The notes beneath the pieces are model-generated. The model saw only the letters and a program-made list of their open reading frames with translations. It was not told the DNA's origin and did no database searches. Shown piece by piece: positions 36,236 to 44,962 of a stretch of DNA of 64,000 nucleotides. The stretch covers positions 2,728,001 through 2,792,000 of the forward strand of contig NZ_CP113264.1 of the NCBI RefSeq assembly GCF_026642255.1, given 5' to 3'. Numbering within the stretch: position 1 is the first letter of the stretch; every line of letters begins with the position of its first letter. The stretch comes from Streptomonospora nanhaiensis. Its GTDB lineage: Bacteria > Actinomycetota > Actinomycetes > Streptosporangiales > Streptosporangiaceae. The position numbers were made by a program, and so were the translations under genes.

Positions 36236-37267
36236 ATGGAACCGCACCGCCGCACGACGCGACGCACGGTGATCGCCCGTGCGCTTCCGGCCCTCGTCCT
36301 CGCGGTCGCGGCGACGGGCTGCGCCGACGCCGCCGCCACCAGCACGGACGGCGAGGGGGACCGGACGGCCGAGCTGCTCGTCCAGGTCACCTCCGTCCAC
36401 GAGGAGACGGGGATGACCCTCCTGGAGGGGCCGACCTTCGCCCCCGACGGAGGCCTCCTGGTCGTCGACGTCACCGCACCCGCCGGGGAGCCCAAGGTGC
36501 TCAGGGTGGACACCGGCTCCGCCGAGGTGGAACCGGTCTTCACGCACGGGGACGGCGCGTACACGTCGGCCCAGTTCAGCCCGCTCGACGACCGGCTGTA
36601 CCTGACGGACTTCGCCGGGGGGAGGATCGACAGCATCACCCCGGAGGGGGAGGACCACACCACGTTCTTCTCCGGGGACGTCGACGGGACGCCCATGCAG
36701 CCGGACGACCTGGCCTTCGACGAGGCGGGGAACATGTACGTCAGCGACTCGACCGGGTTCGGCGATCCGGCCTGGGAGCCCCGGGGCCGGGTCGTCAGGA
36801 TCGACGGTGAGACGGCCGAGGCGACCGTCCTGGCGGACGAGCTCCCGGCGCCGAACGGCATCTCGTTCAGGGAGGACTTCGGGGGCCTCTGGGTCGGCCA
36901 GTACGCCGCGAACCGCGTCGACCACTACGAGCTCGACGAGGACGGGACCTCGGTGGTGACCTCCCACGCCGCCATCCACTTCGACGGCGGCACGAGCCGG
37001 ATCGACTCCATCGCCGTCGACGCCGAGGGCAACCTCTACCAGGCGGTCCACGGTCAGCCGAGCATCTTCGTGTACAGCTCGACGGGTGAGCACCTGGCGA
37101 CGGTGAGCGTGCCGTCCGAGGCCGCCGAGGGCCTGGAGTCGGCGACCAACGTCGCCATCGCGCCGGGCACGACCGACGCGTACATGACCGTGAGCGGGGA
37201 GGACGGCGGATTCGTCTACTCGTTCGAGGCCCTGGGCGAGGGGATCCGCCAGTCCAACGGGGGCTGA
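36236..37267 (+). CDS. SMP-30/gluconolactonase-like exported lipoprotein
   Basis: A 343-residue beta-propeller protein. The N-terminus RRTTRRTVIARALPALVLAV ends in a lipobox (VAATGC, Cys29), and the double Arg suggests Tat export and lipid anchoring. The body has repeated blades: EGPTFAPDGGLLVVDV, LTDFAGGRIDSITPEG, DDLAFDEAGNMYVSDSTG and NGISFREDFGGLWVGQY. These include the acidic/Asn metal ligands of the SMP-30/gluconolactonase/LRE family. Such enzymes hydrolyse lactones. Cotranscription with a Baeyer-Villiger enzyme makes lactone hydrolysis plausible, although the two would act on opposite sides of the membrane. Confidence 0.85.
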   Translation: MEPHRRTTRRTVIARALPALVLAVAATGCADAAATSTDGEGDRTAELLVQVTSVHEETGMTLLEGPTFAPDGGLLVVDVTAPAGEPKVLRVDTGSAEVEPVFTHGDGAYTSAQFSPLDDRLYLTDFAGGRIDSITPEGEDHTTFFSGDVDGTPMQPDDLAFDEAGNMYVSDSTGFGDPAWEPRGRVVRIDGETAEATVLADELPAPNGISFREDFGGLWVGQYAANRVDHYELDEDGTSVVTSHAAIHFDGGTSRIDSIAVDAEGNLYQAVHGQPSIFVYSSTGEHLATVSVPSEAAEGLESATNVAIAPGTTDAYMTVSGEDGGFVYSFEALGEGIRQSNGG

Positions 37268-37275
37268 CCACCGCG

Positions 37276-37341
37276 GGGGCGGGCAACCGCCCCGCCGACT
37301 CCGGGGTACGGGCCGGGGCCTTCGCGTGAAGGCCTCGGCCC
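37276..37341. terminator. Double terminator between convergent genes
   Basis: A 7-bp stem with GCAA loop (37276-37282/37287-37293) is followed by a 14-bp stem with one G-T wobble (37310-37323/37328-37341, loop GCGT). Confidence 0.8.
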
Positions 37342-37406
37342 GGGGAAGCCGCCTCGCAGGGCCTGGGGGCAGGGGCTCGGCGTTCACCGGAAGCCGGTTC
37401 GTCCTG

Positions 37407-37793
37407 TTACTGCTTGGCGGTCATGGAAATGCCGCTCATGGCGAGTGAGAACAACCGGACGAAGACCTTCCTCACGTCGGGGTCGCGGTCGATTCTCTCC
37501 AGTGAGAAAAATCTTGGAGGGTTGAGGTCCATCGTCGTCATGCCGCCGCCTCCTCCCTCGGGGGTCGAGAAGATCAGGAGGCACCGGTAGGACCGCACGA
37601 CCCCTCCCCACTCCTCGCGCATGAACGATTGGAGGAGGACGTCTTCTTCCTTCACCTGCCTGCGGAGCGCATGCTCTGAGCTCCACCGGGTTCCCCACCC
37701 CCGCTCCTCCGCCTCCAGCTGGATTTCGAGCAGGGTGGGGAAACTGATCCGGCACACGCGGAAGTCGGGGTCGCTCGAATGAATGGTGGGCAT
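37407..37793 (-). CDS. Hypothetical protein beside the IS element
   Basis: A 128-residue protein with no recognised domain, starting MPTIHSSDPDFRVCRISFPT. A Gly-run (PEGGGGGMTTMDLNPPRFFSL) separates two halves. Codon use is less GC-biased than the flanks (several AAA, ATT, TTT codons), a sign of recent acquisition. The start is ATG 37793; upstream codons read into Arg/Pro-rich sequence. GAAAATTTTCC around the start gives a weak ribosome site. It lies between a double terminator and an IS5-family element, so it may be cargo or a remnant of an island. Confidence 0.55.
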   Translation of the reverse strand: MPTIHSSDPDFRVCRISFPTLLEIQLEAEERGWGTRWSSEHALRRQVKEEDVLLQSFMREEWGGVVRSYRCLLIFSTPEGGGGGMTTMDLNPPRFFSLERIDRDPDVRKVFVRLFSLAMSGISMTAKQ

Positions 37794-38166
37794 CAGGGAA
37801 AATTCTCCACGGTAGGCGTCTGCGCGGGTCGGCGTGCCGGGGGTTGTGCCGCCCTGGGATCTCGCGCCGATTCCATTTTTGCGCTCGAGGCCGAACGGGC
37901 GGACCTGTGGCCCCGGTTGCAGGTGTGTGGCCGGCCGCCGGAGCGAGGAGACTCGCATCCGTGCACTGTTGGCCGGGTGGCCGGTCGGGGGCCGGACACA
38001 CGGGCCGGGCGGCCGCAGCCGGTCCGGCTCGCGGCCGGGTGTCGGCGCCCGGTTGCCCCGCTACCGTGTGCCGGCGAGTCCGCCCATCACCTCGTACGTC
38101 TGCCGCGGATTCAGCGGCGGGTGGGGGAGCGGTCCCCGGGCGGCCTCCCAGTGAAGGCAGCAGGCC
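37794..38166. other. Gap between hypothetical gene and IS element
   Basis: 373 bp. Both strands are open in places, but translations are low-complexity and no start has a ribosome site. Nothing recognisable. Confidence 0.4.
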
Positions 38167-38194
38167 TTACGAGTTGGTGCGTGATAGCGGGTGA
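38167..38194 (+). repeat. Left terminal inverted repeat of the IS5 element
   Basis: Begins TTACGAGTTGGTGCGTGATA. It pairs with 39181-39208 with two transitions. Confidence 0.85.
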
Positions 38195-38222
38195 GGCATG
38201 GTGGACCCGTCCGCGGTGCTGG

Positions 38223-39147
38223 TCAGGTGTTCGCGGTGCGGTCGCAGACCAGCCCGGCGATGGCCCGGTAGGTGGCCGGAAGGTTCTCCCGCCGATGGGT
38301 CCAGCGCGTCGACTGCTTCCAGCGCTTGTGGTCGGCCAGGGCGTGCTCGACGGTGATTCGATCTGCCGAATGCGCGTGGCGGTGGTGCTTCCACTGCTCA
38401 TGGAACTCGGGTAGGGCACTCTTGTTCGGTTTGCGCGGCGGAGTGCGGGCCTGCTGCGGGTGGTCACGTCGCAGACCCGGATAACCGTCATCCAGTAGTA
38501 CTTCTACCTGCGGGAAGAACCGGAAACAGGAGTCGATGCCCTCGATGCGTGCCGCGGTGGCGTCGTGCATCCGACCTGGGCGCATCGCGTCGGTCCACAA
38601 GGTGCGCCCGTGGTGGTCGGCCACGACGGTGGCCTTCATCGTGTTCTGCTTCTTCTTGCCCGAGACGAACGCCCGCCGGCCGCCCCGTCCCGCGCGTGGC
38701 CGCCGGACTTGGATCTCGGTGGCGTCCAGCCGCAGTTCCACACCCTCGGCGTGGGCGTGGGCGAAGACGTCTTCCAAGGTGCGCAGACGCACCCCCGGGC
38801 GGTTCGGGACCGCGTGTCCACGCTCGGCCGGCAGGGTGCGGATCTGGCCGACGGCGCGGGGGAAGAGTGGAGCGGTCCACCCCGAACAGCAGGCCCAGGA
38901 CCGCGTGCGGCAGGTCATGGCGCAGGTGGATCAGAGTGGCCACCAGGCGGTCGACGAAGACCAGGCGGTGCCGGGCACCCGTCCCGGCTGTCCGTTTCCT
39001 CGACCCGCCCCGGACCTGGTTCTTGTGGTTTTCCACGGCCACTTCCCAGGGGTGGGCCAGTTCCTCGACGAGCGCGGCCAGGTGGTGACGGGAGATACCG
39101 GTGAACCAGGGGTGGGCCAGGACCGCGCGGTTGAGCTTGATCGCCAC
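38223..39147 (-). pseudogene. IS5-family transposase with a +1 frameshift
   Basis: A DDE transposase of about 308 codons split into two frames. The N-terminal frame (GTG 39147) contains the HTH_Tnp_4-like LVATLIHLRHDLPHAVLGLL and ends at GVDRSTL. The second frame resumes RAVGQIRTLPAERG and carries the catalytic residues: D in LRLDATEIQV, D in VLLDDGYPGL and E in ITVEHALADHKRW. The break is at a run of five C (plus-strand G 38858-38862); removing one base restores a continuous protein. Some IS5 relatives use programmed frameshifting, so this is inactivation, recoding or a homopolymer error. Confidence 0.8.
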
Positions 39148-39180
39148 AGCCAGAGCATGTCACGACTCTTCAGCGGAGCT

Positions 39181-39208
39181 TCACCCGCCATCACGCACCA
39201 GCTCGTAA
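39181..39208 (-). repeat. Right terminal inverted repeat of the IS5 element
   Basis: On the minus strand it begins TTACGAGCTGGTGCGTGATG and continues GCGGGTGA, matching the left end at 26 of 28 bases. Confidence 0.85.
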
Positions 39209-39292
39209 ATCCTGGAGCGTTCCTCCTAGCCCCCAACAAGGCCATCCAGCCACCCGCACCGAGCTGAAGAGCACATCAGGCCGGGGAAGCGC

Positions 39293-40567
39293 TTATGCCT
39301 TCGCCCCAGCCGCGCGGCGGTACCAGGCCTCCGCCTCCCTCGTCTCGCCCCGCTCCTTCAGCAGGTTCCCGAGGTTGTTCATGGCGCGGGTGTAGTTGCC
39401 GTCCTCGGCAATGGCTTGGCGGTACCACTGCTCGGCCTCATCCTTCTCGCCCTGCCCCTTCAGCAGGTACCCGAGGTTGTTCATGGCGCGGGGGTGGCCA
39501 TCCTCAGCGGCGCGCCGGAACCAGTCCTCGGCCTCATCCTTCTCGCCCTGCCCCTGGAGCAGGATGCCGAGGTTGTTCATGGCGCGGGTGTTGCCGCCCT
39601 CAGCGGCGCGCCGGTACCAGTCCTCGGCCTCATCCTTCTCGCCCTGCTCCTGGAGCAGGATGCCGAGGTTGTTCATGGCGCGGGTGTTGCCGCCCTCGGC
39701 GGCGTGGCGCAGTCGGGGATCTTCGTCATCTTCGGAGAGAGTGGCGGGTGTTTCGAGGCGAGGGGGTGTGGTGCGGCCGGTGAGGAGCATGTCTAGGATC
39801 TGGCGTGCGGTGGGTCGCTGGTCGGGGTCCTTGGCCATGCACGCCAGCACGATGCCCAGGAGCGGGTCGGCCAGGTCCCCGGTCTGGGGCGGGTGGTTGA
39901 GGACCCGGTTGATGCGTGAGGCCTGGGTGGGGCCGGGGAAGGCTTCCGAACCGGTCGCCGCGTGAATCATGACCGCACCCCAGGCGAACAGGTCCGCGGC
40001 CGACCCCAGGGTGGTGCCCTCGATCTGCTCGGGGGCCATGTAGCCCAGGGTGCCGATCCGGGTGGCCGTGGAGGTCTCGGCGGCGTCCAGGGCGCGGGCG
40101 ATCCCGAAGTCGATCACCCGCGGCCCGTCCGGACCCAGCAGGATGTTCGCGGGCTTGAGGTCGCGGTGCACCACCCCGGCGGCGTGGATCGCGCTCAGCG
40201 CGGTGATGGTCTGCACCGCCAGGCGCTGCAGGTCCCCGCCGGTGCGGGGGCCGTCCTGCCGGACGGCCTGGGACAGGGTGGGGCCCTCGATGTACTCGGT
40301 AGCGATCCAGGGCCGGTCGGCCTCGGCGTCGGCGTCCACGATCTGGGCCAGGCAGAACCCCTGCACCTTGCGGGCGTTGACCAGTTCCTGGGAGAAGTAG
40401 CGGCGCACCTGGGCGTCCTTGGCCAGGTGGGGGTGGAGCAGCTTGACCGCCGCGCGCCGCCCGACGGCGTCCTGGCCCAGGTGGACCGTGCCGAACCCGC
40501 CCGAGCCCAGCTCCCGCACCAGACGGAACCCGCCCACGTGTTGGCCCCCACCCACCGCTGCTCCCAA
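39293..40567 (-). CDS. Ser/Thr protein kinase with C-terminal TPR/Sel1-like repeats
   Basis: A 424-residue Hanks-type kinase. The Gly-loop is LGSGGFGTVHLG (about 20-31), the catalytic Lys lies in RRAAVKLLHP, the loop is VVHRDLKPANILL and DFG is VIDFGIARA. After about residue 275 come four 32-34-residue repeats with AEGGNTRAMNNLG and GEKDEAEDWYRRA, a TPR/Sel1-like solenoid for protein binding. Repeat units are nearly identical at DNA level (96-bp period). There is no transmembrane or PASTA domain, so it is cytosolic. The start is TTG 40567 after AAGGAA; a GTG five codons later is possible. The neighbour upstream is a membrane protein. Confidence 0.9.
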   Translation of the reverse strand: MGAAVGGGQHVGGFRLVRELGSGGFGTVHLGQDAVGRRAAVKLLHPHLAKDAQVRRYFSQELVNARKVQGFCLAQIVDADAEADRPWIATEYIEGPTLSQAVRQDGPRTGGDLQRLAVQTITALSAIHAAGVVHRDLKPANILLGPDGPRVIDFGIARALDAAETSTATRIGTLGYMAPEQIEGTTLGSAADLFAWGAVMIHAATGSEAFPGPTQASRINRVLNHPPQTGDLADPLLGIVLACMAKDPDQRPTARQILDMLLTGRTTPPRLETPATLSEDDEDPRLRHAAEGGNTRAMNNLGILLQEQGEKDEAEDWYRRAAEGGNTRAMNNLGILLQGQGEKDEAEDWFRRAAEDGHPRAMNNLGYLLKGQGEKDEAEQWYRQAIAEDGNYTRAMNNLGNLLKERGETREAEAWYRRAAGAKA

Positions 40568-40783
40568 TTGTTCGCCGTTCCTTGCTCAACCAATCTAGAC
40601 AGATGCGAGCGAAGGCGCTATCGGATCGTTGGCGAACCCTGGTGGGGTCTACCGCTAAATCATGTAGCGATTATCCTCGCCCCGGGCTACCTTGCGGCTC
40701 CCGTGGCTTCGGGAGAACCGGCCCACTGACACACCTGGCAGATCCACGCCACCTTCGGCTACCGCGAGTTCCCCGCGGAAGCC

Positions 40784-41356
40784 TCACTCACCTCCGCCAC
40801 CATCATCTCCGTCCTGGTTGAGCATGCTTTGCGGGCTCCAGAACTTCCGCAGGGGGCCCAGGCCATACCAGGTCAGGAAGCCGACAAAGCCGAACAAGAA
40901 AAAACCCTCAAGGAGGCTGCTTCTGGAGAAGGCCCAGATCCCCAGGAGCACGGAGAACTGGGCGATCAGTCCCAGGACGGCGATCGTGCACACAACCACG
41001 ACGGTCTTCATGATCCCAAAGACGCCCGCAACGGATTCGTGAAACTCGTCCGTAAATTCTTTCTGTTCCGCTCGCTCCGCCGCTGCCCGCGGCCCGGCGT
41101 CGGGCGGCGCGATACCGGGGAGGGGGGAGGCCGCTGTCGGCCGAAGGTTGGGAGAGTCCGGCGTATGCCCTGCTGGAAGCCTGCTTGCAGCCCCGCCCCA
41201 CAAGGACCGAGCTGCCTGCCAGAAGAAGGCCGCGGCCCCAACCCACAACGCAGCCCCGAGATACCAAATCACCATACTCCACGCAAGAGGCGCAAGAAGA
41301 GCACATGAGATGGAAAGTCCTAATAGTGTCAGACCGAGGTGGGTTCGGTGTTTCAT
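40784..41356 (-). CDS. Four-helix membrane protein of unknown function
   Basis: A 190-residue protein with two N-terminal membrane helices (LTLLGLSISCALLAPLAW and VIWYLGAALWVGAAAFFW). A polar linker of about 50 residues follows, then two further helices (TVVVVCTIAVLGLIAQFSVL and EGFFLFGFVGFLTWYGL), ending in an acidic Gly-rich tail. The start is ATG 41356 (MKHRTHLG) with AGGAG seven bases upstream. No family is recognised. It is upstream of and co-directional with the kinase, 216 bp away; a kinase/membrane partner relationship is only a guess. Confidence 0.7.
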   Translation of the reverse strand: MKHRTHLGLTLLGLSISCALLAPLAWSMVIWYLGAALWVGAAAFFWQAARSLWGGAASRLPAGHTPDSPNLRPTAASPLPGIAPPDAGPRAAAERAEQKEFTDEFHESVAGVFGIMKTVVVVCTIAVLGLIAQFSVLLGIWAFSRSSLLEGFFLFGFVGFLTWYGLGPLRKFWSPQSMLNQDGDDGGGGE

Positions 41357-41549
41357 CGCCACGCTCCTAATGTTCTTGTCCCCACCCTTTTAAACGCAGG
41401 CGCCGCTTCGGTGGTTCCACGCCTAGCGGGAGCGCGTATCCGGGTATCGCCCATTTTGTGGCCGTTCCTGCTGAACGATCACGGAAAGTCGTGTTCGGGG
41501 CTTCGGTGCGCCGGGGCTTTTCGTGGCGTGGCGCAATTGGCTGCGCGGC

Positions 41550-41770
41550 TCCAATGAGAACACCAACGGCCTGCTCAGGCAGTACTTCCCCAAGGGCACG
41601 GACCTGTCGGTCCACTCCCGCGAGGACCTGGACGCGGTCGCTGTCGAGCTGAACTCCCGCCCACGCAAAACGCTCGGCTGGGAAACCCCAGCCGAGCGCC
41701 TCGCTAAGCTAATCGCCGCAACCAACTGACCTCACGTGTTGCGACGACTCCTGGAATTCGCCTTGGTTTG
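41550..41770 (+). pseudogene. 3'-terminal fragment of an IS30-family transposase
   Basis: About 60 residues of the C-terminal catalytic region remain ([20 protein letters not shown], then [19 protein letters not shown]). They include the conserved [15 protein letters not shown] of IS30 transposases, whose final Glu is the last DDE residue. Stop at 41729. The sequence after it (about 41738-41770, TGTTGCGACGACTCCTGGAA) resembles an IS30 terminal repeat. The rest of the element is missing to the left. Confidence 0.8.
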
Positions 41771-42194
41771 CCCCGAGCCAGCGACGCACCATCCGGACGA
41801 GGGCGGCGGTGTCGTGTCGGCGGAACCAGGCCACGACACAGACGAGGACCAGGGTGGCCGCCGGGATGGCGACCAGGTCCGGGGTCGCGATGGCGCTCAG
41901 GACCGTCGCGCCGATCATCAGCGGGATCTGGCAGAACAAGGCGAGGCCGCACAGCCGGGGAATGAGCAGCGCGATCGCCCCGGCGAGCTCCAGCCAGCCG
42001 ACGACGACCATGCCGGGGATGCCGAGTCCGATCAGCTCGAACGGCGCGACGGCGATGGGGTCGGCCATCGCCTTCGGGAGGGCGATGAACGCGAATACGA
42101 CGGCCAGCAGCACCTGCAACGTCCAGAGGGTGACTGTGCCGGCGACGGGTCGGGGTCGGGGTCGGGGTCGGGTTGAGGGTGTCATCGTGGGCAT
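41709..42194 (-). CDS. DoxX-family membrane protein, C-terminus altered by IS30 fragment
   Basis: A 161-residue protein with four helices ([76 protein letters not shown]), the DoxX/DoxD-like quinol-interacting or redox family. The N-terminus contains PRPRPRPRP from a 6-bp repeat (42147-42173). The last 15 or so residues ([15 protein letters not shown]) are read from IS30 terminal DNA, so the native end is lost or extended. The start is ATG 42194 or 42185. Function is probably thiol/oxidative stress, weakly inferred. Confidence 0.75.
   Translation of the reverse strand: MPTMTPSTRPRPRPRPVAGTVTLWTLQVLLAVVFAFIALPKAMADPIAVAPFELIGLGIPGMVVVGWLELAGAIALLIPRLCGLALFCQIPLMIGATVLSAIATPDLVAIPAATLVLVCVVAWFRRHDTAALVRMVRRWLGANQGEFQESSQHVRSVGCGD
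42147..42173. repeat. Hexanucleotide tandem repeat in the DoxX 5' end
   Basis: About four and a half copies of GGTCGG on the plus strand, coding for alternating Arg-Pro. Copy changes would keep the frame. Confidence 0.7.
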
Positions 42195-42432
42195 GTCGGT
42201 TCCTGTCGTGGTCGACCGTGTCCCGGTCTGAGGTCGTGAGGTGGCGCAACAAATTAGAAACCGTGCCGCTGCGGCATACTCAAGGCCCGCACCGAGGGAA
42301 GTGGAGAAAGCTCGCCTCCTGGTGCGTGGCGAGCACTTGACCAGGTCGGAGCAGAACAGGCTAATGACCGGGCAGTTCGGCATCGGTCAGATGATGTGCG
42401 TGGCCACTGGCCTGGTGATAAGGCCGATGACA

Positions 42433-43825
42433 TCAGAGCGGCGCCAGGGCGCCGACACCGCCGCGCGCGGACTCGTAGGCGGAGCCGACGCGCACGAGGA
42501 CTGCCTCCCGAGCGGGCGACCGATGAGCTGGAGGCCGGACGGCAACCCCCCGGAACCCGGTCTGGTCGGTACCGTCAGGGCGGGCAGGACGGTGAGATTG
42601 GCTGGTGCGCACAGCCTGACATGGGCGTCGGAGACTGTTTCGACACTCCCGTCCGGCCAGTGCAGGAGCTCCTGGCCGACCGGCACCGCGGTGATCGGAA
42701 CGGTGGGCGCGACGACCACGTCCACGGTCTCCAGCAATCGTGCCCAGGCGGACCCCATCAGAGTGCGCACCCGCTGCGCGCGCAGATACTCGGTGGCAGG
42801 TACGAGTTCCCCCCCGCTTCCAGGAGGACACGCACGTCGGGTCCGTAGTACTCCGGGGACCGCCACAGAGTGTCCTGGTGGTAGGCGGCGGCCTCAGGCA
42901 CCATGATCCCCCACTGGGCCGCGTGCACGGATTCGGCCAGCGGAATCTCGACGCCGACGAGCTCGGCACCAAGCCCGGCCAGCGTCTCGACGGCCGAGCG
43001 CACCGCTTGTTCCACGTCGGGTTCGATCCTGTCGAAGAAGTAGTTCCCGGGCACCCCGATCCGCAGTCCGGTCAGGTTCGTGCCGATGCCCCGGGTACGG
43101 TCCTCGACCGGCACCCGCAGTGTCGTCGGGTCCCTGAGGTCGTGTCCGGCAACAGCGTCGAGGACGAGTGCGGCGTCCTCGACCGTGCGGGTAATCGGTC
43201 CGACGTGGTCCAGGGTCCACGACAGAGGTATCGCGCCGTGTCGGGGCACCAGACCGTGTGTTGGCTTGAGCCCGACCGCGCCGCACAGGGCGGCCGGGAT
43301 ACGGATGGAGCCGCCGGTGTCGCCGCCGATGGCGGCGGTGGCGCCGCCCGACGCCACGGCTGCCGCCGACCCGCCGCTGGAGCCGCCTGCGACACGGTCG
43401 GTAGCCCAGGGATTGTGCGTGGCGGGAGTGATGGTGCCGTAGGCGAACTCGTGGGTGTGTGTCTTGCCCACCGGTACGGCGCCCGCCTCCTTGAGTGCGG
43501 CTACCACCGCGCTGTCAGCGTCAGGGATCCGGTTTGCGTGGACACGTGATCCGGCGGCGGTGCGGGTGCCGGCGGTGTCGAAGATGTCCTTGACCGCTGC
43601 TGGGATGCCGTGGAGCGGGCCGCGGTGCGATCCTGCAGCGATCTCGGCCTGTGCGCGGGCTGCGGCGCGCAAGGCGGCCTCGGGCGTGAGAGTGGCGAAC
43701 GCCGAGACGTCTTCCTCCACATGCGCGGCGCGGGCGAGGACGGACTCGGTGAGTTCGATCGGTGAGAGTTCCTTCGCCGCGATCGCGCGGGAGGCGTCGG
43801 CGAGTGTGAGTTGGTAGGGATGCAC
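42433..43825 (-). pseudogene. GatA/AtzE-like amidase with two single-base frameshifts
   Basis: An amidase-signature enzyme of about 463 codons. The catalytic core is intact: Lys in GIPAAVKDIFDT, and the GGSSGGSAAAVASG loop with the Ser-cisSer-Lys triad members. After VLLEAGG the frame is lost at a run of seven G (plus C 42809-42815). One more base would give VLLEAGGELVPATEYLRAQR. Near the end a second one-base deficit (plus C 42507-42509) separates LQLIGRPLG from EAVLVRVGSAYESA. Both are one-base deletions in G runs. With both repaired it is a normal amidase; as read, it is truncated after VLLEAGGNSYL. Confidence 0.8.
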
Positions 43826-43831
43826 GCGGTC

Positions 43832-44014
43832 CTACTCCTTGTCGTGGACGAAGGCGGGAGAGACCTCTCCCAGGTCGACGTCGCGCAGCGCGGAAGTCAC
43901 GGAGAGAATGCCGTTGAGTGCCGCGGCGATCGGTACCGGGCGGTCAGGTGTCAGAGGCGGGCGGATCCTGCTCGCGAGCAGGATGACGTCCTCGGGTGTG
44001 TAGGGCTCGGGCAC
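43832..44014 (-). CDS. AtzG-like small amidase subunit (DUF4089 type)
   Basis: A 60-residue protein, MPEPYTPEDVILLASRIRPP, then PVPIAAALNGILSVTSALRD and VDLGEVSPAFVHDKE. Size, two-helix pattern and the terminal LGEVSPAF match AtzG-like/GatC-like partners that stabilise AtzE-type amidases. It ends 6 bp before the amidase start, as atzG precedes atzE, so the pair forms one unit. AtzG-AtzE acts on 1-carboxybiuret in cyanuric-acid breakdown; other pairs have different amide substrates. Confidence 0.75.
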   Translation of the reverse strand: MPEPYTPEDVILLASRIRPPLTPDRPVPIAAALNGILSVTSALRDVDLGEVSPAFVHDKE

Positions 44015-44020
44015 GGGTGG

Positions 44021-44962
44021 TCAGCTCCTTAGTGCGGTGCGGTGGACGACGAACGTGCCGACGGCTGCCAGAACCGCGAGCGCGATCAGCGCGGCCCCGT
44101 AGTAGCCGGTCACGGTGACCAGGGAAAGGGCGTCGACGGCGATGCCCGCGGTGATGGCGGGTAGGCACATCGCCAGGTAGCTCAGGAGGTAGAAGGACGA
44201 CATCAGGCCTGCGCGCTCGTGCGTGGCGGCCAGTGGGACCACGGTGCGCACCGCGCCCTGGAACCCTGCTCCGAAGCCGATCCCGGCCACCGCCGTCCCG
44301 GCGAAGAAGGCCGTGGTCACACCGAGGTGTACACCTGCCAGGGTGATAGCGATCCCTGTCGCCAGGGCCGTCGCGCCGATGAGCATGACTCTGGTGGCCG
44401 GAGCGGAACGCAGGACCAGGACTGCGGCCGCACCGCTGATGGTGAGCGCGAAGACGGCGGCCCCGGCGGCCAGGGGCGCGGTCGAACCGGTGACGGCACT
44501 GGTGAGTGAAGGCCCCAGGGAGAGGTAGAAGCCGCCCAGCGCCCAGACCGCGATGTCGATGGGGGCGGCCACGAGCATGGCGCGGCGGGCCTGTTGGGGG
44601 ACTCCGATATTCGGCCGCAGTGAGGCTAGGGCTCCGGGTCTGCGAGCGGCCGTCTCATTCAGTGCACGGATCCCGACCGCTTGCGACAGCAGGAGCACGA
44701 TGAGTACGACATAGACCAGGCGCATCGGTTCGGGGAGGTATTGCACGAGGGCACCCGAGCCCAGGGCTCCAGCGGCCATGCCCGCAATGGGGGCGACACT
44801 GTTGATCAGCGGCCCGCGTCCCGGAGCAGTATCGAGCAGGCCCGCGCCGAGCGCACCCGTGGCGATCCCGGTCGCCAAGCCCTGGACGACGCGTGCGGCG
44901 ATCAGCGTCTCGATGGGCAGCACCCCGTCCCACGTCGAGCGCCCGCCCGCACGGTCCAGAGC
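44021..44962 (-). pseudogene. MFS transporter lacking its N-terminal third
   Basis: Roughly 300 residues of an MFS drug/sugar-type permease remain. They run from IAARVVQGLATGIATGALGA (helix 4 region, motif C-like) through about eight further helices to the basic end VVHRTALRS, 6 bp before the AtzG-like gene. The first helices are missing: upstream DNA belongs to an IS701-type transposase joined in the same frame. The fused open frame is accidental. Originally this permease probably headed the transporter-AtzG-amidase operon. Confidence 0.8.

Larger units (their letters stand above)
38167..39208 (-). mobile_element. IS5-family insertion sequence, nearly complete
   Basis: A 1.04-kb element bounded by 28-bp inverted repeats that match at 26 of 28 positions and carrying one transposase gene reading leftward. 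No clear target-site duplication is visible at the outer ends, so the exact boundary may differ by a few bases. Confidence 0.85.

Noticed and set aside
42241-42906. Plus-strand frame of 221 codons opposite the amidase 3' end
   Set aside because: No ribosome site or domain; it is antisense to recognisable amidase sequence.
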